Source: Rhodospirillales bacterium
GTDB lineage: Bacteria > Pseudomonadota > Alphaproteobacteria > Rhodospirillales > Defluviicoccaceae
Assembly: GCA_016710335.1 (NCBI GenBank)
Contig: JADJXQ010000025.1
Span: 80,155-144,154 of the forward strand
Reading direction: 5' to 3'
DNA length: 64,000 bases
The position numbers and the translations under genes are program-made. The notes under the pieces are model-generated. The model saw nothing but the letters and a program-made list of their open reading frames with translations, ran no database searches and was not told the origin of the DNA. Positions 18,094 through 26,648 of the stretch are shown one piece after another (position 1 is the stretch's first letter; the number at the start of each line of letters is the position of its first letter).

Positions 18094-19107
18094 ATGGACC
18101 AGGGGCTAGAGCGGCGATCGGCGGTTTGGATCTGGGGGGTGTCGATCCTCGTGTCCGGCGCAGCCTTGGCCTGGGTCCTCTCGCAACTTGACCTCTCCGA
18201 CCTCGCGCGGGTGCTGACGAACGTCAAGCCCGGCTTCATGACCTTGGCGCTTGCCGCCTTGGTGACGGAAACGGTGCTGGCGTCGGTGCGTCTGCGGGTG
18301 CTGCTCGCGCCCCGACCCGCGGCGGGATTCGCCGACTGCGTCAAAATGACCAGCCTCCATGGCGTCTACCTGGTGCTGCTGCCGGCTCGCATCGGAGAAC
18401 TGGCGTACCTTTTGCTGCTGAACCGCATCGCTCGGCAGCGGCTCGGTGCCGCAGTCGGAAATCTGGTGTATCAGCGTCTTTCCGACACGGTGGTGTTGGC
18501 CGTTCTATTCCTGTCGACGGTGCTGTTGGCCTTCATGGAGCACGCCCGATCGATCGTGCTGTGGTTCATCATCGCCGGCGGCAGCGCGGCCGTCCTGGCG
18601 TGCTGGCTCAGCCTGCCCCGCCTGTTGACGATGGTCAGCGTGATCTGCCTGCAGTGGTTCGGACGGCGGGCGAGGCTGGCGCGGACGGTGGTGCTGCTCG
18701 CGCTGCAGGCCAGCCGCTGGTCGCGGCGGATCATGCGCATCCAGGTGCGTCTTTCGGTCCTTGCCCTGACCTTTGGGGCATGGCTCGCGGCGGCGGCAAC
18801 CGTCGTCTGTTTGTTTCACGCCTTCAATGCCGCGCTCGACTGGGAGCAGATGGTTCTGGCGGGCATAGCCGTCCAGGTGATCGGCGCAATCCCTGTCTAC
18901 ACGGTCGGCGGCCTCGGGGTCGCTGAAGCAGGGTTGGCCGGGGTGCTGATGGCGTTCGATGTGGAGACGGCACGAGCGGTGACTTTGGCGCTTGCGGTGC
19001 GCCTCGCCCTGGTGTTGGGGCAGGTGGCGGTGCTGGCGCTGGTTTTCCCGGTGGCCGCGGCGGCCGGTCACCTTGCTCCGGCGTCCGGGGCCCGGCCCGG
19101 CACATAG
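18094..19107 (+). CDS. Flippase-like membrane protein, UPF0104/LPG-synthase TM domain
   Basis: A 337-residue protein with about eight membrane helices, matching the lysylphosphatidylglycerol synthase transmembrane family (TIGR00374). Characteristic parts are the N-terminal LSQLDLSDLARVLTNVKPG, the conserved LLPARIGELAYLLLLNR and YTVGGLGVAEAGLAGVLM near the end. Members are thought to act in lipid or lipid-linked sugar translocation. ATG 18094 begins the frame after GGGGGAGC. The last 40 bases overlap the convergent deacetylase gene. Confidence 0.85.
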   Translation: MDQGLERRSAVWIWGVSILVSGAALAWVLSQLDLSDLARVLTNVKPGFMTLALAALVTETVLASVRLRVLLAPRPAAGFADCVKMTSLHGVYLVLLPARIGELAYLLLLNRIARQRLGAAVGNLVYQRLSDTVVLAVLFLSTVLLAFMEHARSIVLWFIIAGGSAAVLACWLSLPRLLTMVSVICLQWFGRRARLARTVVLLALQASRWSRRIMRIQVRLSVLALTFGAWLAAAATVVCLFHAFNAALDWEQMVLAGIAVQVIGAIPVYTVGGLGVAEAGLAGVLMAFDVETARAVTLALAVRLALVLGQVAVLALVFPVAAAAGHLAPASGARPGT

Positions 19108-20021
19108 TCCGGCGCATCTGCGAATTCCCCGGCGGCGATGCGCTCTGCCAGCGGCGGCGCTGCGCCGTCTGCCAAGACCGCCCGCAGCCGCTCGAAGGTG
19201 CGGCGGCGATTGAGGGACAGGAGCAGCGACGCGACGCGTCCGGCGCCGGCGAACCGCACCAGCCCCTCCTCGGCGTCCACATCGTATGGGTGGCAGTAGG
19301 TCCACAACCCCGTCCCCGCCCGCCGCCGCAGCAACGCCTGCAGGCCCTGGATCGGCAGATAGCGCAGGTAGATGCCGCCGAGGAAGGGGAACACCAGCGG
19401 GCCGAGGCGCGCCACCGGGCAGGGAAGTTCGACGAGACCGCTGATCCAGCGGAACGGGTGTGGCGGCGCCATCGGATCGCCGTAAAGGGGACTGGCTGCC
19501 GGCATCACGCTCGACGAGTAGTGAAAGCCGAGGTCGCGGAGGACACCCGCCGCCCACGGCGTCCGTGGTGTCATCGAGAACACCGGCGCGCGGAACCCCA
19601 CGACCGCGACGCCTGCGATGTCCTCAAGCATGGCCTTGGCAGTCGCCGTATCGGCGCGGAAGGCCGACTCGTCTGCTTGGTCAATGGGGCGGTGATCCAG
19701 GCTGTGGCAGGCGACCTCATGGCCGTGCGCCGCGGCGGTACGGATCAGTGCCGGCTGCGCGCGGGCGACGCGGCCCACGGCGAACACCGTGCCACGGACT
19801 TGCATCGATTCGAGAAAGTCCAGGATGCGCAAGGTGTTTGCGACAACGCGTGAAGCGCACGCGGCGGCGTCTCGGTGGTACTCGAGATCGAGAGTGAACG
19901 TTACGGCAGGGTGACCCCGCGCACTTTCGGTTGACGAAGCTTGCGGTGCAAAAACGCCAGCTTGCGGAGAGCCCGCGTTTGCCGGAGAATGATGTTGGGA
20001 GGAAAAACCACACGCACTCAT
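19068..20021 (-). CDS. Polysaccharide deacetylase family protein
   Basis: A 317-residue NodB-homology carbohydrate esterase (CE4). Motif 1 is TFTLDLEYH (catalytic and metal Asp), motif 2 is EVACHSLDHRPID (metal His residues), and GFRAPVFSMTPR is motif 3. The C-terminal LWTYCHPYDVD supplies the late His motif. This is the layout of deacetylases from exopolysaccharide or PEP-CTERM clusters, which de-N-acetylate amino sugars. The first roughly 38 residues are low quality and may be untranslated. It is divergent from a GT2 gene. Confidence 0.88.
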   Translation of the reverse strand: MSACGFSSQHHSPANAGSPQAGVFAPQASSTESARGHPAVTFTLDLEYHRDAAACASRVVANTLRILDFLESMQVRGTVFAVGRVARAQPALIRTAAAHGHEVACHSLDHRPIDQADESAFRADTATAKAMLEDIAGVAVVGFRAPVFSMTPRTPWAAGVLRDLGFHYSSSVMPAASPLYGDPMAPPHPFRWISGLVELPCPVARLGPLVFPFLGGIYLRYLPIQGLQALLRRRAGTGLWTYCHPYDVDAEEGLVRFAGAGRVASLLLSLNRRRTFERLRAVLADGAAPPLAERIAAGEFADAPDYVPGRAPDAGAR

Positions 20022-20051
20022 GGACGTTCAAGACTTGCGAGACGTAAGGCA

Positions 20052-21164
20052 ATGATGAGAACGGGTCATTATCCGTCCCGCGGATTGTCCGATGTCGAAC
20101 TGCCGCCGCTGCTGGAGCCACCGGTCATTGCGGTTGTTGTGCCTTGCTTCCGGGTCAGGAACACGATTGTTCAGATCCTAGCGGGTATCGGACCGGAAGT
20201 GGCCTACATATTCGTGGTGGATGATTCTTGCCCCGAGGACAGTGGCGGGCTCGTCTGCGCGACGTGCAGCGATCCTCGGGTCACGGTGCTTCGGCATGAT
20301 CGCAACCAGGGCGTGGGCGGCGCCACCATCACCGGCTATCGCGCCGCGATGCAGACGGACGCGACCATTGTCGTCAAGCTCGACGGCGACGGCCAGGCAG
20401 ATCCTGCGCTGATCGCGGCGATCGCCAATCCGATCAGCCGCGGCTGGGCCGATTATGTCAAAGGCAACCGCTTCTTCAGTCCCGACGACCTTGTGGAGAT
20501 GCCCCGCAAGCGTCTGATTGGCAACGCGATGCTGTCGCTCATGACCAAGCTGTCGTCCGGCTACTGGTCGGTCATGGATCCCACCAACGGCTTCACGGCC
20601 GTGTCCACCCGAGTGCTGCAACTCCTCCCGCTCCACAAGGTAAGTCGGCGTTACTTCTTCGAGAGCGACATGTTGTTTCGCCTGAACACGATCCGCGCCG
20701 TGGTTCAGGATTTTCCGATGCGCGCCTGCTACGGCGGAGAGGTCAGCAACCTGCGCATTCGCCAAGTCTGGCCGTCGTTCCTGGTGGGCCACGCCAACAA
20801 CACCGTGCGGCGGATCATTTATGGCTATTTCCTCCGGGGCTTCTCCATCGCGTCGATCGAGCTGGCGCTGTCGTTTCCGCTCGTGACGTTCGGGACAGTT
20901 TACGGCGTTCAACAATGGATGGCCCACGCCGCCCTCAACATCGTCACCCCGGCCGGCACGGTCATGCTCGCCGCCTTGCCGATCATCCTCGGTGTTCAAT
21001 TCCTTCTGGCTTTCCTCAGCCACGACATTTTCGCCGAACCGCGGGTGCCATTGGTGCGGCTGATCCACCGCTCGGTCACGGCGACTTTTGAAGTTGACGC
21101 GACCTCCTTCGATCAGCCGGTGTATCCAGCAGCCGACCAGGTGTCGCTGGAACCGAAGGCCTGA
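20052..21164 (+). CDS. Glycosyltransferase family 2 with C-terminal membrane helices (DPM/GtrB-like)
   Basis: A roughly 370-residue GT2 enzyme. VIAVVVPCFRVRNTIVQIL and YIFVVDDSCPEDSG form the nucleotide-sugar site, VVKLDGDGQADP is the DxD motif and DPTNGFTAVSTRVLQLLP is typical of polyprenyl-phosphate glycosyltransferases. Two hydrophobic segments near residues 275-350 anchor it in the membrane. It may charge undecaprenyl phosphate with the sugar used by the GT-C enzymes of this region. ATG 20052 (or the next codon, ATG 20055) is preceded by TAAGGC. Confidence 0.86.
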   Translation: MMRTGHYPSRGLSDVELPPLLEPPVIAVVVPCFRVRNTIVQILAGIGPEVAYIFVVDDSCPEDSGGLVCATCSDPRVTVLRHDRNQGVGGATITGYRAAMQTDATIVVKLDGDGQADPALIAAIANPISRGWADYVKGNRFFSPDDLVEMPRKRLIGNAMLSLMTKLSSGYWSVMDPTNGFTAVSTRVLQLLPLHKVSRRYFFESDMLFRLNTIRAVVQDFPMRACYGGEVSNLRIRQVWPSFLVGHANNTVRRIIYGYFLRGFSIASIELALSFPLVTFGTVYGVQQWMAHAALNIVTPAGTVMLAALPIILGVQFLLAFLSHDIFAEPRVPLVRLIHRSVTATFEVDATSFDQPVYPAADQVSLEPKA

Positions 21165-21185
21165 AGGTCGCATCGCCCGGGCGGC

Positions 21186-23864
21186 TCAAAGGTCCAGCGT
21201 CACCTCGACGATGTCGTCTTCCAGAATAGACCGGCTTTTGAAGCCCATGCCGGTCACCATGGACAACATGCGGAAGTTGTCGCGCAGCACTTGGCCGACG
21301 ATCTGCCGCGTGCCACGGCTGCGGCAATAGTGCACCATCTTGTCCAGCAGCTTCCATCCGAGCCCCTGTCCCTTGACGTCGGAGCGCACGAGAATGGCGT
21401 ATTCGGCGGTCTCGTTGTTGGGGTCGGTAACGGTGCGCACCACGCCGAGAGTATCCATGCCGACGCCGGTTCCGGCCGGCGCGGTCGCGATGAACGCCAT
21501 CTCCCGGTCGTAGTCGATCTGCGTCAATCGCGCCATCTCGGTATGGGGGAGCCGGCTGATGGACCCGAAAAACCGCAAACGGATGTCTTCCGGACTCACC
21601 CGCGACAGAAACTCGTAGTGTGCGGGTTCGTCTTCAGGCCGGATCGGCCGCAGCAGCACCCGCTGCCCGGACGGCAGCACCAAGTCCTCCTCCAACTCCT
21701 TCGGGTAAGGGCGGATGGCCATGCGCCGGTCCGCTTCGGCCGAAACGGAAGCCACGCGGAGTCGCTGCTCCATGGCGACGACGCCCTGATCATCGACGAG
21801 GAGGGGATTGATCTCCAGTTCGACGATCTGCGGGAGATCGACGATGAGTTGGGAAATCTTGACGAGGGTCAGGCACAACGCCTCCATGTCGGCGGGAGGC
21901 ACCTCCGCGCTGCCCGCCAGAGTGGCAGCAATGCTCGTGCGCGAAATCAACTCCTGCGCAAGGTTCATGTTGAGGGGGGGCAGCGCAACGGCGCGGTCCC
22001 CGGACAGATGCCCGGCGAGACCGCCTTGGCCGAAGACGATGACCGGGCCGAATACCGGGTCGCCCGACATGTGGATGCGCACCTCGCGGCCGTAGCGGCG
22101 GAGCGGCGACCGCTTCACCAGCAGCCCCGCCGGCGATGCCCCCGGGTGTTGGCGTTGGAAGGCCGCCAGCAAGGCTTTGCCGGCGCGCCGCACCGACGCG
22201 CGGTCATTCAGGTAGGACGACACCCCCGGCGGCTCCAAACCGGCCGCATCCTCTCCGGCCAGCACCCTCAAGAACACGGGAAAGCCTAACTGCTCCGCCC
22301 GTTCTGCGGCTTCGGCCGACGTGGCGGCAACGGCAGTCTTCGCCAGCGGGATGCCATACGCCGCCAGAATGGCGCCGGCGTCGGCTTCGTCCACATCCAC
22401 AGGGCCCGACGTCAGCACGGCCGCGATTTTCCGGCGCGCCAAGTCGGTGTCGGGGGTGAACTCCAGCGGTGTCGAGTCCGGCGTCTCCATCAGGATCTCC
22501 TGATTGCGCCGGAAGCGCACCATGTGCATGAACGCGTCAACTGCCTGGGTCGGCGTATCGTAGGTCGGCACACCAGCCGCGGCAAACCGTTGCCGCCCGG
22601 CTTCGGCCGTTTGGCCGCCCATCCAACTGGTCAGGACGTTTATGCGGCTGCTTTTCGCCACGCGCGCGATGGCCTCCGCCGCATGAACGCTGGACTGGGT
22701 TCCCGTCGGGCTGTGGAGAACCATCAAAGCGTCGACCTCTTTCGCGTCGAGCAGAATGCGCGCCGCCGCTTCGTAGGTCTGGTACGGAGCATCGGTGGCA
22801 ATGCTTACCGGGTTGTTGCGGTAACCCCCATTGCCCACCACACGCTCAAGCTTGCCGATGGTGTCGCACGACAGTTCGGCGAGATGCCCGCCTTTGGTCG
22901 CCAGCGTATCCGCGGCCATGATCGCCATGCCGTAGCCATTGGTGAGAATCGCCAGCCTGTCGCGTTTGAGTGGCCGCACCCGCGCCAACGTCTCCACCGC
23001 CGCAAACAGCTCTCCGAAGCTGTACACGCGCAGAATGCCGGCGCGGCGAATGGCGGCGTCATAGACATCGTCGGCGCCTGTCGGCGTACGCGAGCGGAAC
23101 TGGGAGACGCGCTGGCCCTCCGGCGAGCGCCCGGCCTTGATCACGATGATCGGCTTATTGCGGCTGGCGCCGCGCGCCGCCGACATGAAAATTCGGCCGC
23201 GGCTGATGTTCTCCACATAGAGGAGAATGGCCCGCGTCATCGCATCGCTGCCGAGGTAGTCGAGCACGTCGGCCACGTCGATGTCGATGGCATCGCCCAG
23301 GGAGACGAAGTGGGAGAACCCGATATCACGGCGCCGGGCCCAGTCGAGGACGGAGGAGCAGATGGCTGCGGATTGCGACACGAAGGCAACGCCGCCTGTT
23401 TCCGCCGGCAGGTGACCGGTGCTGGCGTTGAGTCCGATATGCGGCACCATCAGGCCCATGCAATTTGGCCCGAGAACGCGCATGCCGAATGGCTGCGCCG
23501 CGGACCGGATGGCGTCGTGGAAGCCGCGCCCGTGCGGGTCCTCGGCAAAGGCGTCCGTCGGCGACAGCACGATCGCCGCACGCGTTCCGCGTTCGCCCAG
23601 TTGACGGAGGCTGGAGGGAACCTCTGCGGGGCTAACGCTAAGGATTGCCATGTCCGGGGTGAGCGGCAGCTTGGCGATCCCAGGATAGCACAGCACGCCC
23701 GAGATGGCGACATGGCGGGCGCTGACCGGCATCACCGGCCCCTGGAACTGTCCCTGCAGCAGGTTGCGCATGACCCGGCTGCCCGGGTTGTCCGCGTCGG
23801 CGGATGCACCGATAACCGCCAGCGAGCGAGGGTAGAACAGCTTGTTTAAATTGCGAATCGGCAT
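21186..23864 (-). CDS. Pat-type bifunctional acyl-CoA synthetase (NDP-forming)/GNAT protein acetyltransferase
   Basis: An 892-residue protein with the architecture of Pat/PatZ lysine acetyltransferases: CoA-binding domain (about 8-135, SLAVIGASADADNPGSRVMR), succinyl-CoA ligase-like domains (to about 450, with GPNCMGLMVP), ATP-grasp domain (about 490-700) and C-terminal GNAT domain (about 740-890, VRSDVKGQGLGWKLLDKMV). In PatZ the ligase part is a regulatory, catalytically inactive sensor of acyl-CoA. It probably acetylates and silences metabolic enzymes such as acetyl-CoA synthetase. The gene stands alone; a perfect palindrome lies 89 bases upstream of its start. Confidence 0.93.
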   Translation of the reverse strand: MPIRNLNKLFYPRSLAVIGASADADNPGSRVMRNLLQGQFQGPVMPVSARHVAISGVLCYPGIAKLPLTPDMAILSVSPAEVPSSLRQLGERGTRAAIVLSPTDAFAEDPHGRGFHDAIRSAAQPFGMRVLGPNCMGLMVPHIGLNASTGHLPAETGGVAFVSQSAAICSSVLDWARRRDIGFSHFVSLGDAIDIDVADVLDYLGSDAMTRAILLYVENISRGRIFMSAARGASRNKPIIVIKAGRSPEGQRVSQFRSRTPTGADDVYDAAIRRAGILRVYSFGELFAAVETLARVRPLKRDRLAILTNGYGMAIMAADTLATKGGHLAELSCDTIGKLERVVGNGGYRNNPVSIATDAPYQTYEAAARILLDAKEVDALMVLHSPTGTQSSVHAAEAIARVAKSSRINVLTSWMGGQTAEAGRQRFAAAGVPTYDTPTQAVDAFMHMVRFRRNQEILMETPDSTPLEFTPDTDLARRKIAAVLTSGPVDVDEADAGAILAAYGIPLAKTAVAATSAEAAERAEQLGFPVFLRVLAGEDAAGLEPPGVSSYLNDRASVRRAGKALLAAFQRQHPGASPAGLLVKRSPLRRYGREVRIHMSGDPVFGPVIVFGQGGLAGHLSGDRAVALPPLNMNLAQELISRTSIAATLAGSAEVPPADMEALCLTLVKISQLIVDLPQIVELEINPLLVDDQGVVAMEQRLRVASVSAEADRRMAIRPYPKELEEDLVLPSGQRVLLRPIRPEDEPAHYEFLSRVSPEDIRLRFFGSISRLPHTEMARLTQIDYDREMAFIATAPAGTGVGMDTLGVVRTVTDPNNETAEYAILVRSDVKGQGLGWKLLDKMVHYCRSRGTRQIVGQVLRDNFRMLSMVTGMGFKSRSILEDDIVEVTLDL

Positions 23865-23952
23865 GGAGGAGACGATGCGTCACCGGCAATTGGAAGCACA
23901 AGGCAGCGGTCGCGACCATCTTACCCATGGCTTGATCCCAGTCTAGAGGTTA

Positions 23953-23967
23953 TGCTGCACTGCAGCA
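23953..23967. promoter_or_regulatory. Perfect 7-1-7 palindrome, candidate PhaR-like operator
   Basis: TGCTGCA-C-TGCAGCA is an exact inverted repeat between the divergent Pat-like gene and the DUF1289 gene. Its TGCA half-sites resemble operators described for PhaR, the PHA-responsive repressor. A related, imperfect copy occurs upstream of the phasin gene at 39184. The regulator is not in the window, so the assignment is inference. Confidence 0.45.
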
Positions 23968-24018
23968 ACTGAAGTAGAAACCGGGCTTGACGGCAAAGGC
24001 ACAGGGGTCACTAAGGCG

Positions 24019-24201
24019 TTGAATTCACCTTGTATCGGGGTTTGCGAGATCGACGGCGAAACCGGGTTCTGCCGTGGCTGCTATCGGACGGTGGATGAGA
24101 TTGCGGCTTGGCGCGATGCGAGCCCTGACGTCAAGGAAGGCATACTCGCTCACACCGCCGCCCGGCGGACCGGCCGGGGCACCCGCGACGGGGACGGATG
24201 A
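24019..24201 (+). CDS. DUF1289 domain small protein
   Basis: A 60-residue protein with the complete DUF1289 pattern: [25 protein letters not shown] and four cysteines that probably bind a metal. Such proteins are widespread in proteobacteria and are sometimes annotated as Fe-S or zinc proteins of unknown function. It starts at TTG 24019 behind CTAAGG. It converges on the DUF2934 gene across a stem-loop repeat. Confidence 0.85.
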   Translation: MNSPCIGVCEIDGETGFCRGCYRTVDEIAAWRDASPDVKEGILAHTAARRTGRGTRDGDG

Positions 24202-24275
24202 TGCGTGCCGGCCCTGAGCCAAGAAGGTGAGGGCTTAGCTCTGACGCATCAATGCGTCCGCTTCGAAAACGACAA

Positions 24276-24304
24276 CCTCACCCTTCGACACGCTCAGGGT
24301 GAGG
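24276..24304. repeat. Inverted repeat between convergent genes (terminator-like, dispersed element)
   Basis: CCTCACCC and GGGTGAGG are exact 8-base arms around 13 bases. It lies between two convergent genes and could end transcription from both sides, although no T-run follows. The related sequence CCTCACCCTGAGTTTGTCGA occurs at 33353, so this is a dispersed intergenic repeat rather than a dedicated terminator. Confidence 0.5.
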
Positions 24305-24424
24305 TACTGGTTTGAACGGCGGAAACGTGGTGAACCGAAAGGCGAGCCAGCAAAAACAGTATCTTATGCTGAGCTTGGCTGAAGCATAGGCCCCCTCGCA
24401 GCATGAGCGCGCCGTACGCGGCAG

Positions 24425-24844
24425 TTACGACTTTTTCGTCGTTGCTGTTTTCTTGGGTTTGCTGGAAGCTTTCGTCGCAGTTTTTTCGGCCGGCGTTGCG
24501 CTCTGCTTCTTGTCTGCGCCCGCAGCGGATGCCGTTTTCTTGAGAGTCTTGTCGGTTTTGCCGGATTGCTTCTCGGACGCGCCGGACTTGACCGGCTTTT
24601 TCTGCTCGGCCGACGACGCGGGCTTTCCGGTCGGCTCCTCCTCATTCTTCGCAGGTTCGTGCCGCGCCGACGGCATCATCGCTTCGGTCGCGACCTGCAT
24701 GGTCTTGAACACTTGCTGCTCCGCCTCGACCCAGAACTGCATCGCCATGCCTACCGGCCGCCCGGCCGCTTCCCACATGAAGTAGGCCACTTCGCGGACG
24801 CGATGCTGAAAATCCTGAGACATCTTCTGGATGTCGTTGCTCAT
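24425..24844 (-). CDS. DUF2934 protein with lysine-rich histone-like tail
   Basis: A 139-residue protein. Residues 12-28 (HRVREVAYFMWEAAGRP) match DUF2934. From about residue 65 the chain is low-complexity and rich in Lys, Ala, Ser and Thr (KKTASAAGADKKQSATPAEK), like the histone H1-like tails of PhaF-type phasins and bacterial nucleoid proteins. Binding of DNA or of PHA granules is therefore possible but is inference. Half-sites of the TGCTGCA motif lie upstream of the start. It is divergent from the Nudix gene. Confidence 0.75.
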   Translation of the reverse strand: MSNDIQKMSQDFQHRVREVAYFMWEAAGRPVGMAMQFWVEAEQQVFKTMQVATEAMMPSARHEPAKNEEEPTGKPASSAEQKKPVKSGASEKQSGKTDKTLKKTASAAGADKKQSATPAEKTATKASSKPKKTATTKKS

Positions 24845-24889
24845 GATGGTTACCTTTGCTGCATCAACTTACAACCTGCGGCAACTTAA

Positions 24890-24911
24890 TGCAGGCTGGC
24901 GTAAGCCTGCA
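24890..24911. repeat. Inverted repeat in divergent promoter region
   Basis: TGCAGGCT-GGCGTA-AGCCTGCA is a perfect 8-base inverted repeat located between the divergent DUF2934 and Nudix genes. It could be an operator or a stem-loop in the 5' leader of either gene. No T-run follows, so it is not a typical terminator. Confidence 0.45.
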
Positions 24912-24961
24912 CCAAAAATTGTTGGAAGCCCTGTTATTTTGTTGCAAGAAGGCTGAATCGC

Positions 24962-25462
24962 GTGGCGGCCCATGACCTGATGCGACGGCTGTTTCAGCGA
25001 TTCTGCGGGAGGACAGCACCGCGCTGCCGGTCGGAGGACCAGGATGAAGGCGGAGTTCCGCAATCGGCGGTGCTCGCCTACCGCTGGCGCCAGCGCGAGC
25101 CCGAGGTGATTCTGGTGACGTCACGAAGCACCAGGCGCTGGGTTCTCCCGAAAGGCAACCTCGAGCCAGGGATGACGCCGGCCGAATCTGCGGCCAAAGA
25201 GGCCTTCGAGGAAGCGGGCGTGCTGGGAACGACGGACGCCCGCTGCATCAGCACCTACACATACGTGAAAGCCGACGAGAGCGCCGGCCGGCGAAGGTGC
25301 CACGTCCAGGTCTTTCCCATGCTGGTGCAGACCGTGTGCGAGGACTGGCCGGAACGGAAGCAGCGGGATCGTGTCTGGATGACGCCGGAGCAGGCTGCGC
25401 GGCGGGTCGACGAATCGGAGCTGAAGGCGCTGTTGATCGACTTTCGTCGCCATCTGCAGTGA
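24962..25462 (+). CDS. Nudix hydrolase
   Basis: A 166-residue pyrophosphohydrolase acting on nucleoside diphosphate-linked substrates. The Nudix box is intact: GNLEPGMTPAESAAKEAFEE continues with AG, giving G-x5-E-x7-KEAFEEAG. WVLPKGNLEPG before it is typical of the diadenosine or inositol polyphosphate-hydrolysing subgroup common in alphaproteobacteria. GTG 24962 lies 9 bases after AGAAGG; ATG 24980 is an alternative start. The exact substrate is not predictable. Confidence 0.88.
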   Translation: MAAHDLMRRLFQRFCGRTAPRCRSEDQDEGGVPQSAVLAYRWRQREPEVILVTSRSTRRWVLPKGNLEPGMTPAESAAKEAFEEAGVLGTTDARCISTYTYVKADESAGRRRCHVQVFPMLVQTVCEDWPERKQRDRVWMTPEQAARRVDESELKALLIDFRRHLQ

Positions 25463-25562
25463 GGATTCGAACAACGGGGCCTCTTGTCGGCGACGATTTG
25501 AATTCCCACACTCACGCAAAATTACTGTGAAGAATCGCGGCGGGATCGACAGAGGCAACGTC

Positions 25563-25793
25563 ATGGCGGGTGGAACGGGCACGGAAAGAGGCATCGTCTG
25601 GCGGCAGCCCGATGGCGCCGTCGTATCCTGCGAGGAGAAGCTCAAGGTTCTGAACGAGAATTTGGAAGAACTCCGCCAACAATGTCAGGACGCCTTCGAA
25701 GATGCGCTCCTGATGGGGTGCGACGAAGCACAGGTGCGCAGCGTGTTCGCGGCGCTCTTGGACTCCATTCACAATCCCTACCGCAAGGATTGA
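25563..25793 (+). CDS. Conserved small protein of unknown function
   Basis: A 76-residue protein starting at ATG 25563, with GAGG about ten bases upstream. It is acidic and helical (SCEEKLKVLNENLEELRQQC, FEDALLMGCDEAQVRSVFAALL) and ends in NPYRKD. I recognise no domain. It follows the Nudix gene by 100 bases on the same strand and may be co-transcribed. Confidence 0.6.
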   Translation: MAGGTGTERGIVWRQPDGAVVSCEEKLKVLNENLEELRQQCQDAFEDALLMGCDEAQVRSVFAALLDSIHNPYRKD

Positions 25794-25829
25794 TTCCCGC
25801 AGCGTCGGAGCCAGCGGTGTGGGTGGCGC

Positions 25830-26558
25830 TTACGGATAGCGGCATACCTGCCCCGTCACCTCCACGTAGCCGCGCGCGCCGGCGGCGAGGTTAAAGCGGT
25901 ATTCCTGATCGGCGACGACAAGCTGCAGGTTTAGTGGCAAGACGCCGGAGAACTCCCATTCCTTGCCGCTGATGTGGGTGATGCGCACCTGGATCGGCTC
26001 CGCCGTGTCGAACCAAGCTTCGATGTTGCCGGCGGCGTCGCGGGCGGTGGCGCCGGTAGCCCGGACGATCAGCGTGCCGTTCGCGAACCGGGTGGAATCG
26101 GCGGCTCCCCTATTGAGCGGCGTCGGGATCACGAAACGCTTGGTCTCCGGGTCATCCGTGCATTCGTCCTCTTTCCGGGCAGCGTCGATGACGAAGCTCA
26201 AGCGTTCGCTGGGAACGCCGGCGTCGAGCTTGGCACGAACCAGGTCGAACAACTGCTTGAGGTCGCCGGCCGGGACTTCCCGTTGATAGCGCTGACGCCA
26301 TTCCTCCGCATGGGCGCGGGCTGCGGCGACCTCCGACTGCTGTTCGGCATCGCGCTCGCGGAGGTCGGCCACCGTCGTCGACAGAGTGTCGATCTCCCGC
26401 TCCAGGCGCGTGACCTCCGTGCCGGCGAGCCGTGCGCCCTCGTCGTATGCCCAGTAGCCGGCGAGGCCGATCAAGCCGAGCGCCACGATCCACTTAAACA
26501 GGGTCCAGCGCATGCGCCGCCGGCGCCGCCGCCTGTCTTCCCCTAACCCAAAAGCCAT
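25830..26558 (-). CDS. Membrane-anchored coiled-coil protein of unknown function
   Basis: A 242-residue protein: a very basic start (EDRRRRRRRMRW), one membrane helix (about 20-40, IVALGLIGLAGYWAY), a coiled coil (about 48-95, VTRLEREIDTLSTTVADLRE) and a C-terminal beta-rich domain of about 120 residues, probably periplasmic. The inside-positive rule puts the N-terminus in the cytoplasm. No family name is known to me. It is close to the REC-GGDEF-EAL gene on the same strand, though each has its own spacing. Confidence 0.65.
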   Translation of the reverse strand: MAFGLGEDRRRRRRRMRWTLFKWIVALGLIGLAGYWAYDEGARLAGTEVTRLEREIDTLSTTVADLRERDAEQQSEVAAARAHAEEWRQRYQREVPAGDLKQLFDLVRAKLDAGVPSERLSFVIDAARKEDECTDDPETKRFVIPTPLNRGAADSTRFANGTLIVRATGATARDAAGNIEAWFDTAEPIQVRITHISGKEWEFSGVLPLNLQLVVADQEYRFNLAAGARGYVEVTGQVCRYP

Positions 26559-26648
26559 ACTGCCTTCCGTCTCCGTCGGATACGGGCCGCATCATTACCC
26601 GGTCAGGGACTCAAAGTGAAGGGACTGGCGCCCATTGCAGGTGAACGC

